A DNA stretch of 38,166 nucleotides from CAYLJJ01 sp964384025. GTDB taxonomy: Bacteria; Myxococcota_A; Bradymonadia; UBA7976; UBA1532. The notes under the pieces are model-generated. The model had not been told where the DNA came from and ran no database searches. It was given only the letters and a program-made list of their open reading frames with translations. The position numbers were made by a program, and so were the translations under genes. The DNA lies in the NCBI GenBank assembly GCA_964384025.1, contig CAYLJJ010000071.1:1-38166 (forward strand), written 5' to 3'. Below are positions 30,860-38,166 of the stretch, piece after piece (the first letter of the stretch is position 1; every line of letters starts with the position of its first letter).

Positions 30860-32536
30860 TCAAGGATAGAGCATGAATATATATTCATCCCACGAGGTAT
30901 TCTGAGATAGTTTCAGCGAGCTATAATAGCTAACTGTACCAGGAAACAGATAATCGAAGTTTTCATTAGGATGAAAAATAGAAAGACCATGAGCATGGCG
31001 ATAATCACCTCGAATATTGGTGTGGGCATAAGTCATGACCATTTCTTCCTTTAATGCAATCATTAGAGAAGCACATGACGCCTGTATATTTGCATCGATA
31101 ATAGTTTCGGTGAGCTCTACGCAAAAATCAAAGAGGTCTATATAGTTTGACTGGAAATCACCCGGATCACTTTGCATGTTCTGAGTGTTATAGGCCACAT
31201 CACGTAGTTGTTCTGCATGAATATCATCATCTTCGAAGTAAATCAGCAAGGCATTAGCAAGATGATCTAGTCCAGCAGCAACCGACTCGGCCCCGTAGTT
31301 ATCTATTGCAGAATAAACCACATCAAAATTCATGTTGCCCGAATTTGAGAATTTTTCAACTGTAGCAACAGCCAAATCAGATACTGACATCTCTAAAGAT
31401 TGTTCTAAAACGCCAATAGGTTGGTATATACAACCAACATTTGTTTCACCAGAAACAAAATAACGCACAACATCCTTCCATTCATAGGCATTTTCAAACA
31501 TTCCGTTAATGCATGTACAAAGGTAGAAAAGATCGATAGGTTGACCCGTGAGTATCTTTAGATGGCCTAAAGCATCGGCTACATCACTGGGACTCAAACC
31601 ATTGCCATTTGATGTTGCATCATAGCCCAAAATACCCATGGGGTGTGAAACGCCGCCACCATGGCCCCAAAATTCGATTACATAGCGCTGTCCTGGATGA
31701 TGATTTACCACCCATTTGAAGAAATTTCGATAAGTAGATACCTGATTCATCTCTAACTCAGGCTTTATAACAACTTCACTTTGTTGAAGATTTATATGAG
31801 CGTATAAAGAACCAGTGTCTCCATAAGCATCACCCAGAAGCACGAGGTTGATGTTATCACTACTGCCGATCTGTTCAAGTTCTCGCAAATGACCATTGAG
31901 TGCATCGAGTGAGGGACCTTCATTTCCCCAAAGGCCATCATAGTCGATAATTCTAATATAGGTCCACAGCTTTTGTCGAGAATCACAAAGAGCTCCTTCG
32001 CTATGAACATCACCAGAAACGGCAGTAACGCGGTAAACATAACCTGCTTCTTGTGAAAAATCAACATCAATATATTCGGTAGTATTCGCAGGCAGCTCAG
32101 CAAGAAGGCTAAATTGCTCATTGTTTTCGGTGCGGCGTTCGATGCGGTATAGTTCTTCTCCTAAACTGGAGTCTACCCATCGCAATCGATAATTACCATC
32201 CAAATGAAAACCATAGAATTCTTTTGGAACATCTATCTCTTTTAGGTCAACACATTTTCTGTTGATGCATTCTTGTGTTTCGCCACATCTGTTGCCATAA
32301 GCAGTACATGATTCTAAATCACGCAGGGGTGGAGGGTTTTCAGCGTCAGTTTCTACATTTTTATCTAGATAGGAAACATTAGAGTCTTGGTTTTCTATAG
32401 AAAAATCTATTTCTGTATTATACAGTATGTTTTCATCATTAGAATCTACATGGTGATCCTCGACATCACAGCCACCTATCAAGAAGAATGATGATGCAGA
32501 CAGAAAAAAACCTAAACATTTCAAGATTTTGCGCAC
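30860..32536 (-). CDS. Clostripain-family (C11) cysteine peptidase lipoprotein with fibronectin III-like domain
   Basis: A 558-aa lipoprotein. GTG 32536 with GGAG five bases upstream gives a lipoprotein signal (VRKILKCLGFFLSASSFFL, lipid Cys23). The frame continues upstream to 32785, but that would bury the signal. Residues about 95-125 hold a small Cys cluster and 130-195 a fibronectin III-like beta domain (YRLRWVDSSLGEELYRIERR). The C11 domain covers about 215-540: His292 in EFWGHGGG and Cys342 in CTCINGMFE correspond to the catalytic His and Cys. The family cleaves after basic residues (known for clostripain). The gene is much more AT-rich than the left part of the window, a sign of transfer. 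It probably acts at the cell surface. Confidence 0.85.
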   Translation of the reverse strand: MRKILKCLGFFLSASSFFLIGGCDVEDHHVDSNDENILYNTEIDFSIENQDSNVSYLDKNVETDAENPPPLRDLESCTAYGNRCGETQECINRKCVDLKEIDVPKEFYGFHLDGNYRLRWVDSSLGEELYRIERRTENNEQFSLLAELPANTTEYIDVDFSQEAGYVYRVTAVSGDVHSEGALCDSRQKLWTYIRIIDYDGLWGNEGPSLDALNGHLRELEQIGSSDNINLVLLGDAYGDTGSLYAHINLQQSEVVIKPELEMNQVSTYRNFFKWVVNHHPGQRYVIEFWGHGGGVSHPMGILGYDATSNGNGLSPSDVADALGHLKILTGQPIDLFYLCTCINGMFENAYEWKDVVRYFVSGETNVGCIYQPIGVLEQSLEMSVSDLAVATVEKFSNSGNMNFDVVYSAIDNYGAESVAAGLDHLANALLIYFEDDDIHAEQLRDVAYNTQNMQSDPGDFQSNYIDLFDFCVELTETIIDANIQASCASLMIALKEEMVMTYAHTNIRGDYRHAHGLSIFHPNENFDYLFPGTVSYYSSLKLSQNTSWDEYIFMLYP

Positions 32537-32953
32537 AGCGGCTCCGTTCAGACTCGAGTCGTCATAGTTTCGTTGGTCCGCATCTAGTACGTTTGATGAT
32601 TTTGCGAGTGTAAAAAATTCGTTTTTTTTGCATGGCTCAATCTGAGATTTAATCACTTGCGCGCGAGCATATGCAATTTTGCCCTGAACACAAAATTTGC
32701 CTAAATTTTGAAGAGCCACCAAACGAAGGTAAGCGATAATTAGACTGTTCTCTTTATTGAAAAAGAATGGATGCAGCCAAATCAATGCAAGAGATTAAAC
32801 CTCAGGCCACTTCTGCAATTTGTCTACCTGCATCGCTTATTGATATGGATTCCCCTTCTATAATCGCCAATATAATGCTGAATATCTTCTTTAATTATGT
32901 AGTCAAAAAACCTTTGAAGACTTCAAAGATGAAATTTTTGACCAATTCTCTGA
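32537..32953. other. AT-rich intergenic region upstream of the C11 gene
   Basis: These 417 bases continue the AT-rich composition of the C11 gene and must contain its promoter, but no box pair convinced me. A plus-strand frame at 32767-32988 (73 codons) has no ribosome site and no motif. The 14-mer GATTAAACCTCAGG occurs at 32793-32806 and again at 33052-33065. Confidence 0.4.
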
Positions 32954-33268
32954 GTTTATTATCTATTTCGACCATATCTGGGTATTGACATAAAGTTTCA
33001 AGCATGTCGACCCCAATATTCACCAGTTGCTGCAGTGCATACGGCTGAATTGATTAAACCTCAGGGTGAAGACAAGAATGCGCATACCTACCTTCTGGTC
33101 TACCCCTCTGGTGGTGATAGTACAAGGTGGTAGGCTGAGGAGGTGAGAGCTTATGAGAAAGCAGGGGAAGGCACTGAGAAGCTTCAGGGTAGGGAGCTGT
33201 CCAGCGCGGTATTGAGCCCAGGAGGGGCAGAGAGACCACCGGTTACTGCGCGACGACCTCAAAACTAA
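32954..33268 (+). pseudogene. Possible decayed reading frame with one in-frame TAG
   Basis: From 32954 the frame is open to a TAG at 33131-33133 and continues in the same frame to TAA 33266-33268, 105 codons with one stop. The region around 33020-33240 encodes plausible protein (AELIKPQGEDKNAHTYLLVY before the TAG, AEEVRAYEKAGEGTEKLQGR after). There is no start with a ribosome site, and the end overlaps the small lipoprotein gene on the other strand. A remnant is possible; chance is also possible. Confidence 0.25.
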
Positions 33269-33650
33269 CCGGCTCAGACAGATTGCCCATAGCATCGTCT
33301 ACTCGCACATCCATGCGGTAGGTGCCTGCCTCTGGAGGACGCAGGACCATCAAGAGCTGGATTGAGAACGTAACGGTATCCGCGGAGGCGGGTACGATAG
33401 ACGGGGGTAAATCCTGACTGTTACCGTTCGGCAGATTCACAGTGGCGCGCAATTTGCGTACATCACCGTCGGGATCAGCCACGGTCACACTGCCCCTGGT
33501 TGTGAGATCTTCACCCACCGTCCCCATCAAATCTGTCTCAAGCATCAGGTTTGAGAGCACCGGCGCGGTGCCTGGATCAACCGACTCATCGTCATCGCAC
33601 CCGAGCAAGAACGACAGGGGCAGAAGGGCGCATAGAAACCAGAAGTGCAT
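33243..33650 (-). CDS. Small lipoprotein with Ig-like beta domain
   Basis: A 135-aa lipoprotein with signal MHFWFLCALLPLSFLLGC and lipid Cys18. An acidic start (DDDESVDPG) leads into a single beta-rich domain of about 110 residues (SVTVADPDGDVRKLRATVNL; TYRMDVRVDDAMGNLS), which reads like an Ig-like or cadherin-like module. AAGGAGA lies upstream of the ATG. It stands alone in a remnant-rich region. No catalytic residue is apparent; a surface or binding role is likely. Confidence 0.8.
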   Translation of the reverse strand: MHFWFLCALLPLSFLLGCDDDESVDPGTAPVLSNLMLETDLMGTVGEDLTTRGSVTVADPDGDVRKLRATVNLPNGNSQDLPPSIVPASADTVTFSIQLLMVLRPPEAGTYRMDVRVDDAMGNLSEPVSFEVVAQ

Positions 33651-33712
33651 CGTTTCTCCTTATTGTGTGTGCCGCCTTAGTGCATCTGTTGTTCCACGCT
33701 CAAAGGACATGT

Positions 33713-34199
33713 TTATGGGGGCGCGTTGGAGCATAAGCTGATTATTGGGTGCTCGATTGGGGTGCTCTGCCATGACAGAGTGAGCCAAGCAACAGCTCTC
33801 CTGGGCTTCGCGCTTGGTATCTCTCTACTGCGCTGAATGAGGCTGTGCAGGAGCTGGCTTCCCTCATCTCGGTCCAGTGTCGCCTTGAGCCCAGGGAGGC
33901 TCCATCCTTTGCACTCCAGCATCCCCTCCCAACAGATCAGCAACTCCTGGAACGCGGCGCTGAAGGGGGAGGCTGAAGAGAGAATTGGTAAGCATCCCCA
34001 AAATAATGCGGTGCTTGGCTCAGGAGCCGCTTGAAGGCGCTGAGAATTGCAGATGGCGATCAGGAGATCTAAAGGCTCAGGAGCGTGCTGAGGAGCAGGA
34101 CCGCCGATGAAGAAGGAGTCCAGAGATAGAGCGCTCAGGGATCAGCATGCAGGGGAGTTGCTCATCTTCAGGGAGAGCAGGGAGACCCTTCACTTTCAA
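33713..34199 (-). pseudogene. Frameshifted, start-less gene of unknown family
   Basis: On the minus strand a frame without ATG or GTG start is open from 34141 to the stop at 33713 (142 codons). It has a convincing protein-like sequence, e.g. LDSFFIGGPAPQHAPEPLDL, then CNSQRLQAAPEPSTALFWG and SQLLHSLIQRSREIPSAK. Directly upstream, in the neighbouring frame from about 34199, comes KGLPALPEDEQLPCMLIPER. Joining the two frames near 34140 by a one-base shift gives a continuous protein of about 160 residues. I conclude that a single frameshift broke this gene, or that one base is miscalled in the assembly. No family recognised. The rest of 33651-34307 holds nothing else I can support. Confidence 0.5.
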
Positions 34200-34307
34200 G
34201 GGCGCTGGGGAGGGTGCTCAGGGGGCTTGAAATCGCTGGGATCACGACGGTAGGACAAAATGGCGATGCGTTTCATTAGGACGATTTCCGCAACAGATAT
34301 AGCAACA

Positions 34308-34781
34308 CTATATTTCTTTGACCATCGTGTATTGAAATGGGTGGAATCCCATTCTATTCCAAAATGCAACAGAGGCCTCATTAGTTGAAGCAACATTAGC
34401 CTCTATCCTATTGATACTTTTTTCCTTGAACCATTTTTCAGATTTTTCAGCCAGAAGTTTTCCAATGTTTTTCCGTCTATAATCTTGGCTGATACAAATA
34501 GCTCCCACCATCCCATATTTTTCAATACATAAAACAGGAGGGCAGTTTTCAATTCTCAGATTAACAAAACCAACTATATCTTCTCCGTAGATAGCAAGTA
34601 AGCACACTTTATTTTCGTGATTAAGATTGTCTTTATACCAATTAATCCATGTCTCGCCAGCACCATCTCTTAATTTATAATAGCTGTCTCTTTCAGCATG
34701 GAATTCATGCATCTCTATCCATAGTTTTTTTACTTCAGGTAAGTCTTCTTTTTTTGCTTCTCTGACAGTGATATCAATCAT
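34308..34781 (-). CDS. GNAT-family N-acetyltransferase
   Basis: A 157-aa GNAT protein of normal length. The N-terminal strand and helix are ITVREAKKEDLPEVKKLW. The acetyl-CoA site is in motif A: a beta strand (MVGAICISQDY) followed by RRKNIGKLL, matching R-x-x-G-x-[GA] loosely. The end (ASVAFWNRMGFHPF) is the usual N-x-x-A-x-x-F-[WY]-x-x-x-GF motif B. The family moves acetyl from acetyl-CoA to an amine; the substrate (antibiotic, polyamine, peptide or protein) cannot be read. The gene is strongly AT-rich with AT-ending codons, unlike its neighbours, so recent transfer is likely. Upstream GGGACGGGA can serve as ribosome site. Confidence 0.88.
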   Translation of the reverse strand: MIDITVREAKKEDLPEVKKLWIEMHEFHAERDSYYKLRDGAGETWINWYKDNLNHENKVCLLAIYGEDIVGFVNLRIENCPPVLCIEKYGMVGAICISQDYRRKNIGKLLAEKSEKWFKEKSINRIEANVASTNEASVAFWNRMGFHPFQYTMVKEI

Positions 34782-34930
34782 TCCCGTCCCTTTCTATAGA
34801 CTGTACTAGATCACTATCCCACACAGAGGAGGAGCGCAAGGGCTGGAGAACAGGAGCCGTGCTGGAGAGGCTGTTGATGAGGCGATCGGTGAGAGAGAAC
34901 AGGAGTAGATCATGCCCAGAGGAGCGCTAG

Positions 34931-35095
34931 GGGAGCAGAGAATCTACTGGAGGGGGCCTAGCAGGACAACGCAGAGCGAGGCTGGCGGAGCAGGTTCTGG
35001 AGCTTCTGGAGGGTGGCTTTTACTCTGGAGCGAGGAAGATTGAAACTGCATTTAAGGAGGTGACTGCCCTCAACCTGCGCATCTTTAATGCTTAG
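34931..35095 (+). pseudogene. Short start-less coding-like fragment
   Basis: Between a TAG (34928-34930) and a TAG at 35093-35095 the frame encodes about 54 residues. The second half is helical and protein-like (RLAEQVLELLEGGFYSGARK, then IETAFKEVTALNLRIFNA). It has no start with a ribosome site, and nothing continues it. It is probably the 3' end of a lost gene. I see nothing else in the gap 34782-35167. Confidence 0.3.
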
Positions 35096-35167
35096 TATGG
35101 TCTGGAGAGAGCTAAGAAACTTTCAGCCTTTTGAACAAGCGGGGGTAGATCGAGTAAAGATGTAACT

Positions 35168-35980
35168 TCAACTCAGCTCCACCCTCTCCAACCGCCAAGC
35201 TCGATCTCCAGGCTTTAGCGCTGTATCTGAGAGGCAGCCTCGCGCGATAACCCTCAAGACGGCACGTGGATCGCAACCATAGAGGCCGCTGCTCCAAGCG
35301 GGGTTGGCCTCAACCGCCGCCCAACCGCGCCCCCTGATATGCCCAAAGTCGATGACACAGGAGGGACAGAGGGGCAGTAGGGGATCAGCCTCTAGACAGG
35401 CGATAAACGCCTCTGCCTGCTTGCGCTCCTCAGGGCTACAGGGCCAGCCGCCATCTTCAGCCTGCGCTAAGGCCCCATGGCGAGCATAGATCGACCAGCT
35501 CAAGCAGCGACGCTCTCTAAAAAAGGCTCTAAACTCCGACTCCCAATGGACCGGCTCTGAGCAGAGGATTGGCAAGCTCTTTGGAAGCTGCACCAGATCA
35601 GAGAGTTCCTCTGGGGCCTGATAAACTCGCGCAGGAAAGGATTTGTCATCAGCAGGCTTGAGGAAGGCAGGGAGAGTGATCTCTGAGAGTCCACCGAGCT
35701 GCCCAAAGCGGATCTCCCGCTTTAGGTAGCGCTGAGGGAGTTGAGTGAGCCAGTCCAGAGGAGGTTCAAGGAGGTTCAAGGAGAGCTGCTCGGCGAGGCC
35801 GGCGATAAAGAGAGGCTCTCCATAGAGGATCAGCTCTCCTTGAGGTGGTGTGCCCTGAAGCCGCCACCCCTGGAGGCGCTGTGTTGGGTGTCCCTCTTGG
35901 CGTGCTGCCCTCCAGAGCGCGATAGAGTCCTCTGAGTACCTGGGGGAAAGGAGCAGGGTTTTTTTTGATGTGGTGATCAT
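35168..35980 (-). CDS. ATP-grasp domain protein, R2K clade type
   Basis: A 270-aa protein whose motifs match, from memory, the R2K clade-3 ATP-grasp group: FLKPADDKSFPARVY (Lys108, Lys113 phosphate contacts), SEPVHWESEFRAFF (Glu142, Glu149, Arg151), VIDFGHIRGRGWAAVEANPA (Asp211, Glu224, Asn226 metal ligands), SSGLYGCDP. ATP-grasp enzymes ligate a carboxylate to an amine or thiol via acyl-phosphate; R2K members are predicted peptide or amino-acid ligases. The ATG at 35980 overlaps the upstream HEAT gene stop as ATGA, which fixes the start and indicates translational coupling. A longer frame to 36031 exists but ignores this. The natural substrate is unknown. Confidence 0.8.
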   Translation of the reverse strand: MITTSKKTLLLSPRYSEDSIALWRAARQEGHPTQRLQGWRLQGTPPQGELILYGEPLFIAGLAEQLSLNLLEPPLDWLTQLPQRYLKREIRFGQLGGLSEITLPAFLKPADDKSFPARVYQAPEELSDLVQLPKSLPILCSEPVHWESEFRAFFRERRCLSWSIYARHGALAQAEDGGWPCSPEERKQAEAFIACLEADPLLPLCPSCVIDFGHIRGRGWAAVEANPAWSSGLYGCDPRAVLRVIARGCLSDTALKPGDRAWRLERVELS

Positions 35981-37476
35981 GGCTGTGTTTGAATGTTGGA
36001 GAGCGCTTCTGCGCAGCGCCGGGCGCACCAAGCGTTCTCGTCACTTAAGCCCCGCTTTAATGCTTCTTTTGCTGCTGAAGCTTGTGCTCCTAAGGCGCCA
36101 ATCCCCAACGCCGCCGCTCCTCGAACATGGGGATATTGATCTTCTAAGGCTGAGATCATCGCGCCCAGGTGAAGCTGAAGCTCAGCGCCAGGTCCAAGAT
36201 CCCTCAATGTTCGAAGCGCTGCCTCACGAAGATAGGAGGCTTTATCCTTGAGGCATTGATGGAGCCTTGGGCGCAGCCTATCCGGTTCAGGGAGTATCTG
36301 GATGAGCGTTTTAAGAGCGGCGAGACGGCACTGTTCATGGGGATCATTCTCTAAGATCCTCAGGAGCGGAGCCTCCGCTGCCTGAGCTTCAGTACCCAGA
36401 GATTTAAGGCTCTCGATGAGATTATAGCGGAGCCACTTATCCTCATCTCCGAGGTGTTCAATCAGCTCCATCGTCACCCCGCGGTGGCCTCTTAGAGCGC
36501 TCGCAGCCTCACGCCTGACGCTAAGAGCCTCATCATTCAGGGCTTGAACCAAGACTGAGGTGGGTACAGCATGACCGGCAGTGTACAGGAGCGTTAGAGC
36601 GTGAAGCGAAGCGTGGCGCAGCTCCTCGGAAGGATCCGTGAGGGCCTTTAGGAGCGCGAGTAAGCTGTGCTCAGAGGCGATGATGCCCAGGGAGCACGCG
36701 GCAGTTACCCTGAGCGCCTCTTCAGAGCCGCTCAAGATCTCCTCCAGGGTAACGATCACACGCTCCTCATCGCTCTCCGCCAACGCAGAGATGATCGGCA
36801 CCTTGGGGGCCTCTGGTTGAGAGAGCGCGTCGAGCAGAGCGCTCACTCCCAAAGAACCTTCAGCGGCCAACTCCCGCGCGGCTTGAGCGGCGAAGCGCTC
36901 CTCTTTGAGTAGCTCATCAAGGCGCTGAATATAGGCTGCTCTGTTTGCAGGGAAGCCGACCGGCAGGATCGGCAAGTGCATTTGTAGCTCTTCTAGGGCT
37001 CGACAAAAAGCTTCCCCCTTTGCATAGCTCCAAGCCAGCTTATAGAGCGCGCTGAGGAAGGGCCACGCTCGATCCTCGCTGTTGGCTGTATCTAAAAGAA
37101 ACTCTCTTTGCTCACCGCCGAGTTCATGGAAGTTACAAAGGGCGCGATAGCCATCACAGACCTGCTTCTCAAGATCGACCATCGCTTCAGATGGGCAGCG
37201 AGCGATCTCTTCACGAAAACCCTTCAACTCAGCGCCTGGAATAATGTAATGCTCGTGCTCGGTGGGCTGCTGTCGTGCAGGATCTGAGGCCCAAGCCTCT
37301 AGAGCCTCAAGGGAACTGAAGATCTCTCGATATTGCCCAAAGATCTCCAAAGAGATCTCTCCTTGCGCTCCCTCATCAAGGAGTTTGACTGTCAAAGGAA
37401 GAGAGAAGGAGGGGGTAAACTGAACTTGGTAGTGTCGAGAGCGCCTACGCTTCCATAACCTCGAAAACCAATTCAT
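35977..37476 (-). CDS. HEAT-repeat protein, operon partner of the ATP-grasp enzyme
   Basis: A 499-aa protein. The N-terminal 170 residues are unassigned, with a basic start (MNWFSRLWKRRRSRHY). From about 200 to the end, HEAT repeats of roughly 35-40 residues are clear: LRVTAACSLGIIASEHSLLA, LRHASLHALTLL, VRREAASALRGHRG, CRLAALKTLIQILPEP, LREAALRTLRDLG, VRGAAALGIGALG. GAGGAGGT upstream of the ATG is a strong ribosome site. HEAT proteins serve as binding scaffolds. Here it may present a protein substrate to the downstream ATP-grasp enzyme (inference from the ATGA overlap). Confidence 0.88.
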   Translation of the reverse strand: MNWFSRLWKRRRSRHYQVQFTPSFSLPLTVKLLDEGAQGEISLEIFGQYREIFSSLEALEAWASDPARQQPTEHEHYIIPGAELKGFREEIARCPSEAMVDLEKQVCDGYRALCNFHELGGEQREFLLDTANSEDRAWPFLSALYKLAWSYAKGEAFCRALEELQMHLPILPVGFPANRAAYIQRLDELLKEERFAAQAARELAAEGSLGVSALLDALSQPEAPKVPIISALAESDEERVIVTLEEILSGSEEALRVTAACSLGIIASEHSLLALLKALTDPSEELRHASLHALTLLYTAGHAVPTSVLVQALNDEALSVRREAASALRGHRGVTMELIEHLGDEDKWLRYNLIESLKSLGTEAQAAEAPLLRILENDPHEQCRLAALKTLIQILPEPDRLRPRLHQCLKDKASYLREAALRTLRDLGPGAELQLHLGAMISALEDQYPHVRGAAALGIGALGAQASAAKEALKRGLSDENAWCARRCAEALSNIQTQP

Positions 37477-37608
37477 TCAGACCTCCTCTCTAGCGTTTGA
37501 TCAACATCCAGAGTTTAAAAGTAGAAGAGTCTTTTTAGGGTAGGATAAAACAGCTTTATAGATGTTTTTTAACTCTCACGCCGATGAGATCTTCAACAAT
37601 CTATTTTT

Positions 37609-38166
37609 TTAGTTTTCTGGGGATGGAGGATCTTCTGGAGGAGAAGGGTCTTCTGAAGGAGGAGGATCTTCTGGAGGAGGAGGATCTTCTGGAGGAGGAT
37701 CGGAGGGGTCTACGCAGAAGTAACCGATCTCATCGTCGATATATGCGCAAGTCGTCTCTTCTTCTGAGCAATCATAACGTGCAATTTGACCATTGTCACA
37801 CCATTCAGCAACATCACCATTACATCTTCCGAGAAAATCTAAATCGCCGCAATCTTCACCCATGCCACAGATGGCATCATGATTCTCTTGAAAGTAGACA
37901 CAATCAGGGGCTGCCATATCTGATATCTGGGCAGCTGCTTCAGGATTCGACATGCAATCATTTGTGCATCCTGCCAACTGCTCTGCTTGCTCCTCTTCAT
38001 TGACTTCAATCTCACACACTTGAGGGTAGCATGTAACCACGATGTTACAGTTACTCTCACAATCGCCCGGCTCACCAGCTGTACCACCACCACCAGCGAC
38101 ACCGCCCCTGCCTGATTCGCCACCACCACCCCCAACCGCCCCGCACCCAGCAACCCAAACCCCACC
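37609..38166 (-). CDS. Cys-rich lipoprotein, 5' end outside window
   Basis: On the minus strand the frame is open to the right edge. The first visible residues (WVAGCGAVGGGGGESG) look like the end of a lipoprotein signal with lipid Cys followed by a Gly-rich linker, so only a short piece of the signal is missing. The body contains many Cys in pairs (CESNC, CTNDC, CGMGEDCGD, CNGDVAEWC) and probably several disulfides. The C-terminus is a Pro/Glu/Asp repeat tail (DPPPEDPPPPEDPPP) that ends at the stop. Surface location is likely; function unknown. The following 132 bases to the HEAT gene hold nothing I can support except AT-rich sequence. Confidence 0.8.
   Translation of the reverse strand, partial: GGVWVAGCGAVGGGGGESGRGGVAGGGGTAGEPGDCESNCNIVVTCYPQVCEIEVNEEEQAEQLAGCTNDCMSNPEAAAQISDMAAPDCVYFQENHDAICGMGEDCGDLDFLGRCNGDVAEWCDNGQIARYDCSEEETTCAYIDDEIGYFCVDPSDPPPEDPPPPEDPPPSEDPSPPEDPPSPEN
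37621..37703 (+). repeat. Short tandem GGAGGATCTTCT-type repeats
   Basis: Five imperfect units of 15-18 bp encode the PPED / PPSEDP repeats at the C-terminus of the lipoprotein on the minus strand. Unit length differs between copies by multiples of three, so the frame is kept. Such arrays often vary in copy number between strains. Confidence 0.8.

Noticed and set aside
32537..32785. N-terminal extension of the C11 peptidase
   Set aside because: The extension would bury a clear lipoprotein signal; GTG 32536 has a GGAG site and puts the signal at the N-terminus.
32767..32988. 73-codon plus-strand gene
   Set aside because: AT-rich low-complexity frame with no ribosome site or motif.
37621..37703. 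CRISPR array
   Set aside because: The units are adjacent, imperfect and in frame with a protein tail; there are no spacers or cas genes.

Overview
The window reads as chromosomal DNA from a Gram-negative bacterium of the Myxococcota / former Deltaproteobacteria type, possibly Bradymonadales-like. This is an inference from gene content. There is an OmpA-family protein with thrombospondin type-3 calcium repeats, a hydrolase carrying a MopE-type metal-binding motif, many lipoproteins with acidic or Cys-rich spacers, and PEGA/TPR/HEAT envelope proteins. GTG starts are frequent. No phylogenetic marker except rpsT (S20) is present, so the assignment stays at phylum level.

Layout, left part (1-23663), gene-dense and of uniform base composition. 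The end of an OmpA-family gene is followed by a remnant of a C-terminal membrane-anchor tail and a membrane-anchored sulfatase-fold enzyme. An ECF sigma factor and its membrane anti-sigma partner run on the minus strand. Divergent from them is a lytic transglycosylase with a histone-like Lys/Arg heptad tail. A large lipoprotein (minus) diverges from rpsT, which has a recognisable promoter and a terminator-like hairpin in its leader. Next comes a tightly packed plus-strand cluster (PEGA/beta-barrel, TPR, TPR with membrane anchor, HEAT-like), then a CDP-alcohol phosphatidyltransferase on the minus strand. Two plus-strand lipoproteins follow, one predicted beta-solenoid and one Cys-rich. A coiled-coil membrane protein, a kinase-like gene and a VWA+GYF-like gene lie on the minus strand, the last two as an operon. 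A PEGA membrane protein closes this part.

Middle part (24027-29112): a three-gene operon with two 4-nt ATGA overlaps. It encodes an 8-oxoguanine-deaminase-like amidohydrolase, a fused FAD/2Fe-2S subunit and the molybdopterin subunit of a xanthine-dehydrogenase-type enzyme. Both activities are expected to lead to urate, so this looks like purine salvage/degradation.

Right part (29113-38166): a looser, mosaic accessory region. It contains a 48-bp tandem duplication, a 33-bp sequence present twice about 1.26 kb apart, and several gene remnants that lack starts or carry frameshifts. It also contains a rhodanese, an AT-rich clostripain-type (C11) lipoprotein, a small lipoprotein, an AT-rich GNAT acetyltransferase, a HEAT-repeat / R2K-type ATP-grasp operon and a 5'-truncated lipoprotein at the window edge. 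Composition shifts and remnants point to repeated gain and decay.

No tRNA, rRNA, CRISPR array or intact transposase was seen. The best candidates for undescribed biology are the VWA/GYF + kinase-like pair, the HEAT + ATP-grasp pair, and the transglycosylase with the polycationic tail.
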